DNA of 64,000 bases from the NCBI GenBank assembly GCA_964462295.1, contig CAYWXH010000001.1, positions 19,270 through 83,269 of the forward strand. The letters are read 5' to 3'. The stretch is from JALVIU01 sp964462295. GTDB lineage: Bacteria > Atribacterota > JALVIU01. The position numbers were made by a program, and so were the translations under genes. Position 1 is the first letter of the stretch, and every line of letters starts with the position of its first letter. Below, piece after piece: positions 18,032-26,210 of the stretch. The notes under the pieces are model-generated. The model had not been told where the DNA came from and did not search any database. It worked only from the letters and a program-made list of their open reading frames with translations.

Positions 18032-18304
18032 TTATTTGCCTTTTAGAACTTGATTCATAATTGTCTCAAGCTCCCTGATTTTTTCATCTATATTTCCAGT
18101 TGTTACTGCATCTTTTACACATGTTTCCATATGTTTTTTGAGTACATTCAAATTTGCTTTTTTTATTAGAGACATTACCGCAAGGAGTTGATTTGATATA
18201 TCTATACAGTATTCCTGGTTTTCTATCATTTTTTCTATATGTTTTAATTGGCCCTGTGCCATTCTCACAAATTTTAGGGCAGTTTTATGTTTTGGGTGCT
18301 CCAT
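18032..18304 (-). CDS. csoR: Copper-sensing transcriptional repressor CsoR
   Basis: A 90-residue all-helical DUF156/CsoR-family repressor. The copper ligands are present in the classic C-H-C pattern: C33 in NQEYCIDISNQL, H58 and C62 in KKHMETCV. Cu(I) binding releases the protein from G/C-tract operators. Two such operators flank the divergent promoters between this gene and the DUF302 gene, so it very likely represses both itself and the copper-export transcript. Confidence 0.93.
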   Translation of the reverse strand: MEHPKHKTALKFVRMAQGQLKHIEKMIENQEYCIDISNQLLAVMSLIKKANLNVLKKHMETCVKDAVTTGNIDEKIRELETIMNQVLKGK

Positions 18305-18333
18305 TATATCCTCCTTTCATTTTAAATTTATCC

Positions 18334-18389
18334 TACCCCCCTGGGTAACATTTTAATAAGAGTATACTACTATAATATAATTTTGTCAA
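18334..18389 (-). promoter_or_regulatory. csoR promoter with CsoR-type operator
   Basis: On the minus strand, -35 TTGACA (18389-18384), 17 bp spacer, -10 TATACT (18366-18361). The operator TACCCCCCTGGGTA lies at 18334-18347, just past the start point, a C/G-tract pseudo-palindrome of the kind bound by CsoR proteins. Confidence 0.8.
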
Positions 18390-18433
18390 GTCTTATTTTA
18401 AATTTTTCCTTATAAATTAATTTAAATTACCCC

Positions 18434-18500
18434 TTGACAAAATAAAATATAGTGGTATACTATACTTAAATTTGATATACCCAACCCAAGGGGGTAGGGA
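18434..18500 (+). promoter_or_regulatory. Copper-export promoter with CsoR-type operator
   Basis: -35 TTGACA (18434-18439), 16 bp spacer, -10 TATACT (18456-18461). The operator region 18478-18500 begins TACCCAACCCAAGGGGGTA and overlaps the early transcript. It mirrors the arrangement at the csoR promoter, with both operators at about the same distance from their -10. Confidence 0.8.
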
Positions 18501-18520
18501 TATTATACAAGGAGGTTAAT

Positions 18521-18904
18521 ATGAGTTACTACTTTAGCAAGAGAGTAAAAGGTGATTTTGAAGAGGTAGTTGGTAGGGTGAAGGAAGAACTTAGAAAAGA
18601 GGGTTTTGGCGTACTTGCTGATTTAGATGTAAAAAAGACTTTAAAAGAAAAATTGGGAGTGGATTTTAGAAATTATAGGATATTGGGTGCATGTAACCCT
18701 GTTTTTTCTCATGAAGCATTTCAGGCAGAAGATAAAATAGGGACAATGCTTCCATGTAATGTAATTGTACAAGAATGGGAAGATGGTGTAGAAGTGACAG
18801 CTGTGGATCCTGTTGCATCAATGATGGCAATTGAAAATCCGAAGATAAGGGAAGTTGCCGAGAAAATCCAAGAGAAATTGAAGGGAGTAATTAATAATGT
18901 GTAA
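18521..18904 (+). CDS. DUF302 family protein
   Basis: A 127-residue protein matching the DUF302 family: FEEVVGRVKEELRKEGFGVLADLDVKKTLKEKLGVDF, then YRILGACNPVFSHEAFQAE and IGTMLPCNVIVQEW. C58, H64 and C79 are retained family residues that could bind metal. DUF302 genes are often found with copper or heavy-metal exporters. Here it is the first gene behind the CsoR-controlled promoter, SD AAGGAGG. A copper-handling role is an inference. Confidence 0.85.
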   Translation: MSYYFSKRVKGDFEEVVGRVKEELRKEGFGVLADLDVKKTLKEKLGVDFRNYRILGACNPVFSHEAFQAEDKIGTMLPCNVIVQEWEDGVEVTAVDPVASMMAIENPKIREVAEKIQEKLKGVINNV

Positions 18905-19025
18905 AATGGAAAAGAAGGGAAAGAGAGAAAAATGTAAAGGAAAGAAACAAGGGAAAGATATGATGAAAAATAAGATGAAAGAGAATATGGAAAAATCATC
19001 TTCCAAAGTAGAGAAAGTTCATTAG
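18897..19025 (+). CDS. 42-residue Lys/Met/Cys-rich peptide of the copper operon
   Basis: ATG 18897 overlaps the DUF302 3' end by 8 bp and has GGGAG (18883-18887) at a usable distance. The product begins MCKMEKKGKREKCKG and ends KVEKVH: 15 Lys, 6 Met, 2 Cys (C2, C13) and one C-terminal His in 42 residues, with no hydrophobic core. I recognise no family. The Met/Cys content and copper context suggest a Cu(I)-binding peptide, but chance translation of an A-rich spacer cannot be excluded. Confidence 0.5.
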   Translation: MCKMEKKGKREKCKGKKQGKDMMKNKMKENMEKSSSKVEKVH

Positions 19026-19037
19026 AAATAAGCATGT

Positions 19038-19074
19038 ACTGTCTCCACATGATAGACTATCATGTGGAGACAGT
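19038..19074 (+). other. Long hairpin just before the copB ribosome site
   Basis: Two 18-nt arms (19038-19055 and 19057-19074) are perfectly complementary around a single central A, ending 2 nt before AAGGAGG. No T-run follows in the plus direction, so it is not a normal terminator. It may be a processing or stability element, or it may modulate copB translation. Confidence 0.75.
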
Positions 19075-19088
19075 TTAAGGAGGATTTT

Positions 19089-21179
19089 ATGAATAAAGAG
19101 ATTAGAAGAGAAAAAGGCATGACCAATCACGAAGGGCATTTTCATCATCCAAAAGAGACAAAACATAAAGATGACAGGGGACACGAAGAGCACCATATGA
19201 GCCATGGTAATCACAAAGGACATGATCATCATAATCACCACAAGAAGATGGTAGAGGACTTTAAAAAGAGATTTTGGATATCTTTAGTGGTTACAATTCC
19301 TGTATTAGTACTTTCACCTCTTATTCAGAATGCCTTGGGAGTGAAAGATAAACTTTCTTTCCCCGGAGATATCTATGTACTATTTGCCCTTTCTACTTTT
19401 GTATTTTTTTATGGTGGGTATCCATTTTTAAAAGGGCTTTTTGATGAATTAAAAAAGAAAAATCCAGGTATGATGACACTTATAGGAGTGGCAATCATAA
19501 CTGCCTATACATATAGTGCATTTGTGGTTTTTGGAATGAAGGGAAAAATCTTCTTTTGGGAACTTGTCACCCTTATAGATATTATGCTTTTGGGGCATTG
19601 GATAGAGATGAAATCTGTAATGGGCGCATCCCAAGCATTAGAAGAGCTTGCAAAACTTATGCCACAAGCGGCACACAAGATTATCTCCTCTGATAAGATA
19701 GAGGATGTCCCTCTTGATAGCCTTAAACTAGGGGATAAGGTGCTTGTGAGGCCAGGTGAAAAAATACCTGTAGATGGAATCATAGTGAAAGGTGAGACCT
19801 CTGTAGATGAATCTATGCTAACAGGAGAGAGTAAACCTGTTTCGAAAAAAACCACTGATAAAGTGATAGGTGGTTCGATAAATGGGGAAGGTGCTATTGT
19901 TGTACAGGTTACTAAAACAGGAAAGGATTCTTTTCTCTCCCAAGTTATAGAGCTTGTAAAAGAGGCTCAAAAGACCAAATCAAAAACGCAAGATCTCGCA
20001 GGAAAAGCAGCCTTTTGGCTTACTATAATTGCCTTATCAGGAGGAGCTATAACTTATTTTATATGGGCACTGATTGTGGGAAAAGATATAGCCTTTGCCC
20101 TTGAAAGGACTGTTACAGTTATGGTAATTACCTGTCCTCATGCCCTTGGTTTGGCGGTTCCATTAGTAGTTGCAGTATCTACTGCTATATCTGCAAGAAA
20201 TGGTCTTTTAATAAGGAATAGGATAGCTTTTGAGAGAGCAAAAGATATTCAAGCAGTTATTTTTGATAAGACTGGTACACTTACAAAAGGGGAATTTGGT
20301 ATTACTGATGTTGTACTGTTTAGTGAAGATATAACAAAAGAAGAGCTATTAAGTTATGCAGGATCGATAGAGACAAATTCGGAGCATCCTATAGCTAAAG
20401 GTATCACTAAGGCTTCTAAGAAGATTTTCTCTGTGGATAAGTTTAGGGCAATCCCTGGAAAGGGTGCAGAAGGTATAGTAAATGGGAAACATGTAAAGGT
20501 TGTAAGTCCAGGATACCTAAAGGATAATGGGTATGAATTAAATAATAGAAAGATAGAAGATATATCTTCCCAGGGTAAAACTATAGTATTTGTTATCATA
20601 GAAGAAGAGGTGAAGGGGGCTATAGCACTTTCTGATATAGTAAAGCCAGAATCTAAAGAGGCTATAAGTATGCTTAAAAAAATGGGTATTAAATCTATAA
20701 TGCTTACAGGTGATAATGAAAAAGTTGCAAAATGGGTTGCTGAGGAAGTTGGAATATCCGAGTATTTCTTTGAGATCTTGCCTGGAGAGAAGGCCAAAAA
20801 GGTAAAAGAGATTCAATCTCGTGGACTTACTGTTGCAATGACTGGAGATGGTATAAATGATGCACCGGCACTTACTCAGGCCGATGTAGGAATTGCTATT
20901 GGTGCAGGTACTGAAATAGCAATTCAATCTGCCGATATTGTTCTTATAAAGAGTGATCCACGAGATGTGATTACCCTTATAAAATTAGCTAAATCCACTT
21001 ATCGGAAGATGGTTCAAAATTTAGCATGGGCAACAGGATATAATGTAATTGCTATACCTTTGGCAGCAGGTGTACTTTATCAGTATGGAGTCTTATTAAG
21101 CCCTGCAGCAGGTGCATTTTTGATGTCCCTAAGTACTGTAGTTGTAGCTATAAATGCTAAATTTTTACACCTTGATTAA
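19089..21179 (+). CDS. copB: Copper-exporting P1B-type ATPase, CopB type
   Basis: A 696-residue heavy-metal P-type ATPase. The cytosolic N-terminus (1-52) is His-rich (15 His) in place of a CxxC domain. Membrane segments begin near residue 62. The transmembrane metal site is [12 protein letters not shown], the CPH signature of P1B-3 (CopB) pumps, which is distinct from CPC of CopA. Catalytic motifs: TGES actuator, DKTGTLTKG with phosphorylated Asp, SEHPIA nucleotide loop, [12 protein letters not shown]. The longer frame from ATG 19062 starts inside the hairpin; ATG 19089 has AAGGAGG 5 nt upstream and is preferred. It exports Cu or Ag under CsoR control. Confidence 0.93.
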   Translation: MNKEIRREKGMTNHEGHFHHPKETKHKDDRGHEEHHMSHGNHKGHDHHNHHKKMVEDFKKRFWISLVVTIPVLVLSPLIQNALGVKDKLSFPGDIYVLFALSTFVFFYGGYPFLKGLFDELKKKNPGMMTLIGVAIITAYTYSAFVVFGMKGKIFFWELVTLIDIMLLGHWIEMKSVMGASQALEELAKLMPQAAHKIISSDKIEDVPLDSLKLGDKVLVRPGEKIPVDGIIVKGETSVDESMLTGESKPVSKKTTDKVIGGSINGEGAIVVQVTKTGKDSFLSQVIELVKEAQKTKSKTQDLAGKAAFWLTIIALSGGAITYFIWALIVGKDIAFALERTVTVMVITCPHALGLAVPLVVAVSTAISARNGLLIRNRIAFERAKDIQAVIFDKTGTLTKGEFGITDVVLFSEDITKEELLSYAGSIETNSEHPIAKGITKASKKIFSVDKFRAIPGKGAEGIVNGKHVKVVSPGYLKDNGYELNNRKIEDISSQGKTIVFVIIEEEVKGAIALSDIVKPESKEAISMLKKMGIKSIMLTGDNEKVAKWVAEEVGISEYFFEILPGEKAKKVKEIQSRGLTVAMTGDGINDAPALTQADVGIAIGAGTEIAIQSADIVLIKSDPRDVITLIKLAKSTYRKMVQNLAWATGYNVIAIPLAAGVLYQYGVLLSPAAGAFLMSLSTVVVAINAKFLHLD

Positions 21180-21205
21180 TCTTGTATAATAATATAAAAC
21201 AGGGG

Positions 21206-21233
21206 TTGAAAAAATATTTATCTATGATATAAT
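21206..21233 (+). promoter_or_regulatory. Promoter of the 64-residue protein
   Basis: -35 TTGAAA (21206-21211), 16 bp spacer, -10 TATAAT (21228-21233), followed by a GGGGGG ribosome site (about 21244-21249) before ATG 21258. Confidence 0.6.
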
Positions 21234-21257
21234 ATCTTTAGAAAGGGGGGATGTGAC

Positions 21258-21452
21258 ATGAATGGAGTGGGAAATGTCACCCTCAATGCCAGATCTATCG
21301 ATATGATGAACAATCTGCTGAAAAATGTAACAGAAAAGAATATGGATTTCATGAACAAGATGTTGAAGTACAACACAGAGCAAAAGGTGCAGGATAACAA
21401 AAATTCTCTAAAGGAGTTTGGTATAGGTACTATCTTGGATATGTACGGATAA
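21258..21452 (+). CDS. Small hypothetical protein, possibly YjfB-like
   Basis: A 64-residue hydrophilic helical protein, Asn/Met-rich, beginning MNGVGNVTLNARSIDMMN and ending FGIGTILDMYG. It has its own promoter and ribosome site and lies just before a cobalamin riboswitch. Size, helical pattern and C-terminus recall the short YjfB-type putative motility proteins, but the resemblance is weak and no flagellar gene is in the window. No signal peptide, Cys or membrane segment. Confidence 0.55.
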   Translation: MNGVGNVTLNARSIDMMNNLLKNVTEKNMDFMNKMLKYNTEQKVQDNKNSLKEFGIGTILDMYG

Positions 21453-21479
21453 GGTAGATTTGGTATCAAAAAATTGAAT

Positions 21480-21625
21480 ATCTTTTGGGGTGTAAGGGAA
21501 ACCGGTGAGAATCCGGTGCGGTCCCGCCACTGTAACCTGAGTTGAAGCTCTCTGGCGCCACTGGGGAAACCTGGGAAGGAGGAGAGTGGATCAGGAAGCC
21601 AGGAGACCTACCTCAAAAGAGCAGA
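21480..21625 (+). ncRNA. Cobalamin riboswitch
   Basis: The region has the core of a cobalamin riboswitch: GGGAAACCGGTGAGAATCCG near the 5' side, GTCCCGCCACTGTAACC, and the B12 box AGCCAGGAGACCTACC (21597-21612). It lies upstream of btuF-btuC-btuD, so binding of adenosyl- or methylcobalamin is expected to shut off B12 import. A hairpin (TTACTTCC 21627-21634 with GGAAGTAA 21647-21654) sits between it and the terminator. Boundaries are approximate. Confidence 0.95.
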
Positions 21626-21655
21626 TTTACTTCCTTCGCGGGTTAGGGAAGTAAT

Positions 21656-21690
21656 AAAAAAGGAGCCTGCGAGGCTCCTTTTTTATTTAT
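21656..21690 (+). terminator. Riboswitch-linked rho-independent terminator
   Basis: AAAAAAGGAGCC (21656-21667) and GGCTCCTTTTTT (21673-21684) form a stem with TGCGA loop and a T-run. Directly downstream of the cobalamin riboswitch and upstream of btuF, it is the expected transcription-attenuation platform. Confidence 0.9.
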
Positions 21691-21722
21691 AAATAAAATT
21701 AATTTAAATAAAGGAGGAAAGT

Positions 21723-22622
21723 ATGAAAACTTTCAAATCTATTTTTATTTTTGTATTTATTTTTCTATTTTTACTGTCTTCTTTCGCTTTTTCTTATCCT
21801 ATCACTATAACTGATGCTACAGGGACCTCTATTGCCATCAACAAAGAACCCTTACGTATTGTCTCATGCGCACCCTCTAATACAGAGATAATATTTGCAT
21901 TAGGAAAGGGGGATAGGTTAGTAGGTGTTACGAATTATGCAGATTATCCAGAAGAGGCGAAAAAGATTGAAAAAATAGGAAAAATGGTTCCACTTAATGC
22001 AGAAAAAATTATATCCCTTAAACCTGATATAGTATTTTGCTATGGAGGGTTTCAGTTAAAAGAGGCACTTAGAATAAGAGAACTTGGCCTTAAAGTTGTA
22101 GTACTTGCTCCAAAGACAGTAAAAGATACATTGGAAACTGTAATGTTAATGGGCAAGATTCTAAATGCTCAAGAGAAGGCAAGCGAAATTGTAAATAGTT
22201 TTAAGGATAGACTTGCTAAGATAGAGGCCAAAGTCAAAAATATACCCTTAAATAAGCGACCAAAGGTTTTTATAGGAAGTATGTATGAACCTATATATTC
22301 ACCTGGAAAAGGAACACTTTTAGATGAGCTTATAACCCTTGCAGGGGGAAAGAATATTGTAAGTGCAAACGGATGGCTAAAAATTAGTCCTGAATTTGTG
22401 ATAAAGGCAAATCCTGATATAGTAGTTATACCCATTGGTGTAATGAGTATGACGAATTTAGAAGATGCAAAGAAAAAGCTTTCAGAAAAAGAGGTATATA
22501 AAAATATAAGAGCTACAAAAGAGGGAAAGATTTATTTTATAGATGAGAATTTAGTATTTAGACCAGGACCAAGGCTGATAGAGGGAATAGAAAAACTCTA
22601 TACTTTTTTCTATGAAAAGTAG
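21723..22622 (+). CDS. btuF: Cobalamin ABC transporter substrate-binding protein
   Basis: A 299-residue class III periplasmic-binding protein (BtuF/FepB type). Signal peptide about 1-24 (MKTF, hydrophobic core, cleavage near AFSYP). The fold signatures are RIVSCAPSNTEIIFALGKGDRLVGVTNYADYPEEA and ISLKPDIVFCYGG, then GGKNIVSANGW. The cobalamin riboswitch upstream gives the substrate assignment. Strong AAGGAGGAAAG ribosome site. Overlaps btuC by 11 bp. Confidence 0.92.
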   Translation: MKTFKSIFIFVFIFLFLLSSFAFSYPITITDATGTSIAINKEPLRIVSCAPSNTEIIFALGKGDRLVGVTNYADYPEEAKKIEKIGKMVPLNAEKIISLKPDIVFCYGGFQLKEALRIRELGLKVVVLAPKTVKDTLETVMLMGKILNAQEKASEIVNSFKDRLAKIEAKVKNIPLNKRPKVFIGSMYEPIYSPGKGTLLDELITLAGGKNIVSANGWLKISPEFVIKANPDIVVIPIGVMSMTNLEDAKKKLSEKEVYKNIRATKEGKIYFIDENLVFRPGPRLIEGIEKLYTFFYEK

Positions 22623-23625
22623 TTTATTTAATAAAAAAATAATAATTTTAATAGTACTTACATTACTTCTTTTATTATTAATGATTTTTTCTGTAACTAT
22701 AGGTAGTGTAAAGATTTCACTTACTACTATAATCTCTATGTTTAAAGGAGGGCATGTTGATAGCGCTTCGAGAGTTATTATACTTAGGCTAAGATTACCA
22801 AGAATAGTGATGGCTGTTATCACTGGAGGGACACTCTCTATTGTTGGCGTGTCCCTCCAGGCCCTATTCAGAAATCCCTTGGCAGATCCATATATTATAG
22901 GTATCTCTTCTGGTGCTGCATTAGGTGCCACCTCTACATTTTTTCTCCAGAGGATAGTAGGAAAATTCTTTGTATTTTATCTACCCCTTTTTTCTTTTTT
23001 TGGGGCTTTAGTTACAATGCTTTTGGTTTATAGACTCTCTCTTCTAGGAAGACGGGTGATAATAGAGAATCTTTTATTATCAGGGGTTATTGTAGGATTT
23101 ATAGCAAGTGCCTTAATAACACTTATTATTGCTTTTGCGGGAAGAGAAGTGCATGATATACTTTTTTGGCTTATGGGAGACCTCTCTCATGTGAAGTGGG
23201 AAAATATTTGGTTTATACTTGGTCCTATAATTATTGCAATTTATCTTTTGTTGCATTTTTCTGTAGAGTTAAATGCTATCTCTTTAGGAGAAGAGGTAGC
23301 ATTTAATCTTGGTATAGACCCAGAGAGGCTTAAAAAGATTATATTTTTTATAACCTCTTTTTTAATAGGCTTGATAGTATCTTTTTCTGGAATTATAGGT
23401 TTTGTAGGTTTAGTTATTCCCCATATAATAAGGCTTTTAGTTGGGGCTGACCATAAGATAGTTATGCCTGCATCTATTTTAGGTGGGAGTATATTTTTGT
23501 TGTTGTGTGATGATATTGCAAGGACGGTTGTTGCACCAAGTGAACTTCCTATAGGGGTTATAACCTCTCTTATAGGTGCACCACTTTTTATATACCTATT
23601 AAAGAAAGTAGGCTACAATGGATAA
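22612..23625 (+). CDS. btuC: Cobalamin ABC transporter permease, FecCD/BtuC type
   Basis: A 337-residue polytopic membrane protein with about ten hydrophobic segments. Typical FecCD signatures are RLPRIVMAVITGGTLSIVGVSLQALFRNPLADPYIIGISSGAALGA, FSGIIGFVGLVIPHIIRLLVGADH and RTVVAPSELPIGVITSLIGAPLFIYLL, each shown here only as recognised segments. Forms the channel of the BtuCDF importer. Overlaps neighbours on both sides. Confidence 0.93.
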   Translation: MKSSLFNKKIIILIVLTLLLLLLMIFSVTIGSVKISLTTIISMFKGGHVDSASRVIILRLRLPRIVMAVITGGTLSIVGVSLQALFRNPLADPYIIGISSGAALGATSTFFLQRIVGKFFVFYLPLFSFFGALVTMLLVYRLSLLGRRVIIENLLLSGVIVGFIASALITLIIAFAGREVHDILFWLMGDLSHVKWENIWFILGPIIIAIYLLLHFSVELNAISLGEEVAFNLGIDPERLKKIIFFITSFLIGLIVSFSGIIGFVGLVIPHIIRLLVGADHKIVMPASILGGSIFLLLCDDIARTVVAPSELPIGVITSLIGAPLFIYLLKKVGYNG

Positions 23626-24391
23626 TATATTAAGGATAAATAACCTATCATTTTATTATCAGGAAAATGGATTTTCTATGGAAAAAGTAACCTTTTCCAT
23701 AGAAGAAGGAGAGATTTTTGGTATTATAGGCCCTAATGGTTCTGGAAAAACGACACTTTTGCGACTCATCACAGGGTATCTAACTCCTTCTAAGGGCTCA
23801 ATATTTCTTTATGGAAATGACCTAAGAAGAATTGATATGAAAAAAAGGGCTAAGACTATCTCAGTTGTCCCACAGAATATTACGACTTTTTTTAATTTTA
23901 AAGTAAAAGAGATAGTGGCACTGGGAAGGATGCCATACAGGCGAGAGACTACATTTTTGGAAGATGAGAAAATAGTAAGAGATGCTATGGAAAAAGCTCA
24001 TATTCTACACCTTTCGGATAGGAAATTTTTTTCGCTAAGTGGAGGAGAAAGGCAAAGGGTTCTAATTGCAAAATCTTTTGCCCAGAAACCAAAGATTCTT
24101 TTACTCGATGAGTTTACGAGTCATCTCGATATATATCATCAAAAACGCATAATAGATATTTTACTTAGAGAAAAAAGGAAAAATTCTCTCACTATCCTTG
24201 CTACATTTCACGATATCAATCTTGCAAGTATTTTATCAGATAAAATACTAATTATGAAAGATGGGAAGATTTTATCCTACGGAAAGCCAAGTGATATAAT
24301 AAATAAAGATATTATAAAGGAGACTTATTCTATTGATCCTATAATTGGGCCACATCCTAAATACGATGTCCCTCAAATATTCTATCCTTAG
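23618..24391 (+). CDS. btuD: Cobalamin ABC transporter ATP-binding protein
   Basis: A 257-residue ABC ATPase. Walker A GPNGSGKTTLL, Q-loop VPQNITTF, signature LSGGERQRVLIAKSFAQ, Walker B ILLLDEFTSHLD and switch His in ATFHDINLA are all intact. RxxR-like ALGRMPYRRE is common in iron/B12-type ATPases. It completes the riboswitch-controlled importer and converges with mgsA four bases later. Confidence 0.93.
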   Translation: MDNILRINNLSFYYQENGFSMEKVTFSIEEGEIFGIIGPNGSGKTTLLRLITGYLTPSKGSIFLYGNDLRRIDMKKRAKTISVVPQNITTFFNFKVKEIVALGRMPYRRETTFLEDEKIVRDAMEKAHILHLSDRKFFSLSGGERQRVLIAKSFAQKPKILLLDEFTSHLDIYHQKRIIDILLREKRKNSLTILATFHDINLASILSDKILIMKDGKILSYGKPSDIINKDIIKETYSIDPIIGPHPKYDVPQIFYP

Positions 24392-24395
24392 CTTT

Positions 24396-24875
24396 TTATT
24401 CTGTTACTTTTAGTTTTTCTATAAATCTTCTCCTTCTTTCCTCGTAATCTATAAGCCTTCTTTCATATTCTTCTTCCATAAGTGGAGAGGATATCAAAAA
24501 GTCTGCTGTGGCCCTGTTGCAGGCAAATGGGATATTCCACACTGTAGCAAGTCTTATGAGGGCCCTTACATCAGGGTCATGAGGCATAGGCTCTAAGGGG
24601 TCACAAAAGAATATGAGAAAATCAATTTTTCCATCTGCTATCATAGCTCCTACCTGCTGATCTCCTCCTAATGGTCCACTCTTTAATCTTGTAATATTGA
24701 GTCCTAACTCCTCAGTGAGTATGTGTCCCGTAGTTCCTGTAGCATATAGATTATGTTTAGAAAGGGTGCCTTTATTAAATCTTGCCCATTCTAATAAATC
24801 TTCTTTCCTGTTATCATGTGCAATGAGTGCAATATTTTTTACCTTATTCATTTTTATTGTTTTGTATATGTCCAT
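24396..24875 (-). CDS. mgsA: Methylglyoxal synthase
   Basis: A 159-residue enzyme that converts dihydroxyacetone phosphate to methylglyoxal and phosphate, a bypass relieving sugar-phosphate build-up. [27 protein letters not shown] (phosphate loop), [17 protein letters not shown] and [18 protein letters not shown] carry the catalytic Asp and His residues. A GGAGGTGG site 6 nt before ATG 24875 supports that start over the internal ATG. Fits a sugar-importing lifestyle. Confidence 0.95.
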   Translation of the reverse strand: MDIYKTIKMNKVKNIALIAHDNRKEDLLEWARFNKGTLSKHNLYATGTTGHILTEELGLNITRLKSGPLGGDQQVGAMIADGKIDFLIFFCDPLEPMPHDPDVRALIRLATVWNIPFACNRATADFLISSPLMEEEYERRLIDYEERRRRFIEKLKVTE

Positions 24876-24923
24876 CTTACACCACCTCCATTGTTTTTTG
24901 AGTATATACTAATTTAAATTAAG

Positions 24924-24950
24924 TATAGTCAGGCAGGAAGCCTGACTATA
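24924..24950 (-). terminator. Hairpin after the EF-hand-like gene
   Basis: TATAGTCAGGC (24924-24934) and GCCTGACTATA (24940-24950) form an 11-bp stem right after the stop of the minus-strand gene; on that strand only CTTAATTT follows, so termination would be weak or bidirectional processing is possible. Confidence 0.6.
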
Positions 24951-24952
24951 GG

Positions 24953-26095
24953 CTATATAAAAGATAGGTCAAAATCACCTATTTGCCCCTTTTCGCCATT
25001 TTCCCTTTGATAGTAAGATAGAGATGTGAGTGCCGAATTTTTTAGAAAAAGATGAAATTTTAAATAATTTAGATTTATAGATTCAATACCTGCCTTATAT
25101 AATGGTGTAAGTTCTCCTTTTTCTGATTTTCCGTCTCTGTTTAGGTCTCTAAAAAGTAGGAGTTTTTTAAACATGGGGTCCTTTAGATTCAAAATGCCAT
25201 TTTTGTCCCAATCAAGTTTGGAAAGTTCTAAAAATCCGTTTAGCGCACCATTTTGGTCTCCAAAAAGTTCTTTTCCACTGTCTATTTTACCATTCAGATT
25301 CCTATCTAATGCCAAAAATGCATCATCACCTGTTATCCAACTTGTAAGTTCCTTTTTTCCATCTCCATTTATATCAAACATTACACCATCTTTTAGGGGC
25401 AAGAGGTCAAACCCATCCCCATCTAAATCTACGATGAGAGGATCTGCCTTATGTGCCGTATGTGTTACCTGTATGTCTATTGCCATTCTTAGTTTCATGC
25501 TCCTCATAGTAGATGTTGTAACTATTTTTTCATTCTCTTTTGATACAGTTTTTTCTTTTTGCATAATTTCTAACTTTAAATCAATTTTTATATGGGTTCT
25601 CTCTGCAATGCTTTGTAGGTCTTTCGCATTTGCCTTCTGTATTTTGTCTGCAATATTTTTTATACTATTTTCTATATGATTCATGGCCTTTAGATGATTG
25701 TTTTTGACCTTCAGTGCCTTTTCCATTTTTGTTGCAAGTTTCTCTGCTGCTTCAGGATTGTTTTCCTCTAAAAATTCCATAAGTATGAGATATTTTTTTG
25801 CAAGTTCTGGGTCATCTTTGTAGAGTTCATCGATTTGTTCAGATACCTTTTTTGCAAGATCTGGATTTAAGGTAGCCCATTTTAGGGTTTTTAATGATTC
25901 ATACCCTCCCTTTTGTAGTTTTGTTTGTGAAAGACTGAAACTGGTATAGTCAAGGTTTAGAGAAAGATTATACTTACTTGTTTTCTGATAGGCGCTACTT
26001 TTGCCATTTTGAATAAATTTTTCTTTGGCAAATAGTTTCTCAGAGGCAGATAGGTGAAAAGAGGTAAAATCTAAACTATCCTTTACAATCTCCAT
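24953..26095 (-). CDS. EF-hand/RTX-like calcium-binding repeat protein
   Basis: A 380-residue protein without signal peptide or membrane segment. The N-terminus has a repeated motif, SLDFTSFHLSASEKL near residue 7 and LDYTSFSLSQTKL near residue 48. The middle (about 75-190) is helical and charged. From about residue 218 a calcium-binding block follows: VDLDGDGFDLLP, MFDINGDGKKEL, ALDRNLNGKIDSGKELFGD, LDWDKNGILNLKD and RDLNRDGKSEKGEL, that is, successive DxDxDG-type loops. Such C-terminal blocks occur in RTX-like and in unannotated surface or cytoplasmic proteins. Function unknown. Confidence 0.75.
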   Translation of the reverse strand: MEIVKDSLDFTSFHLSASEKLFAKEKFIQNGKSSAYQKTSKYNLSLNLDYTSFSLSQTKLQKGGYESLKTLKWATLNPDLAKKVSEQIDELYKDDPELAKKYLILMEFLEENNPEAAEKLATKMEKALKVKNNHLKAMNHIENSIKNIADKIQKANAKDLQSIAERTHIKIDLKLEIMQKEKTVSKENEKIVTTSTMRSMKLRMAIDIQVTHTAHKADPLIVDLDGDGFDLLPLKDGVMFDINGDGKKELTSWITGDDAFLALDRNLNGKIDSGKELFGDQNGALNGFLELSKLDWDKNGILNLKDPMFKKLLLFRDLNRDGKSEKGELTPLYKAGIESINLNYLKFHLFLKNSALTSLSYYQRENGEKGQIGDFDLSFI

Positions 26096-26210
26096 CTTTT
26101 ATCCCTCCTTGGAATCTTATCTACCGTCCATGGTAGATTCTTCTGTTATTTTTATCGGAACTTTTTTTGGTAAATTTTATTATTTTTTGTCTAATGATAA
26201 GGAATGATTT

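Noticed and set aside
19062..19088. copB start at ATG 19062
   Set aside because: It lies inside the right arm of a strong hairpin and upstream of AAGGAGG; ATG 19089 is correctly spaced.
20354..20927. Minus-strand frames within copB
   Set aside because: Antisense frames inside a well-conserved ATPase, without motifs or initiation signals.
25173..25679. Long plus-strand frame opposite the EF-hand-like gene
   Set aside because: It has low-complexity Ser/Phe-rich composition and no ribosome site; it is the antisense of a better-supported gene.
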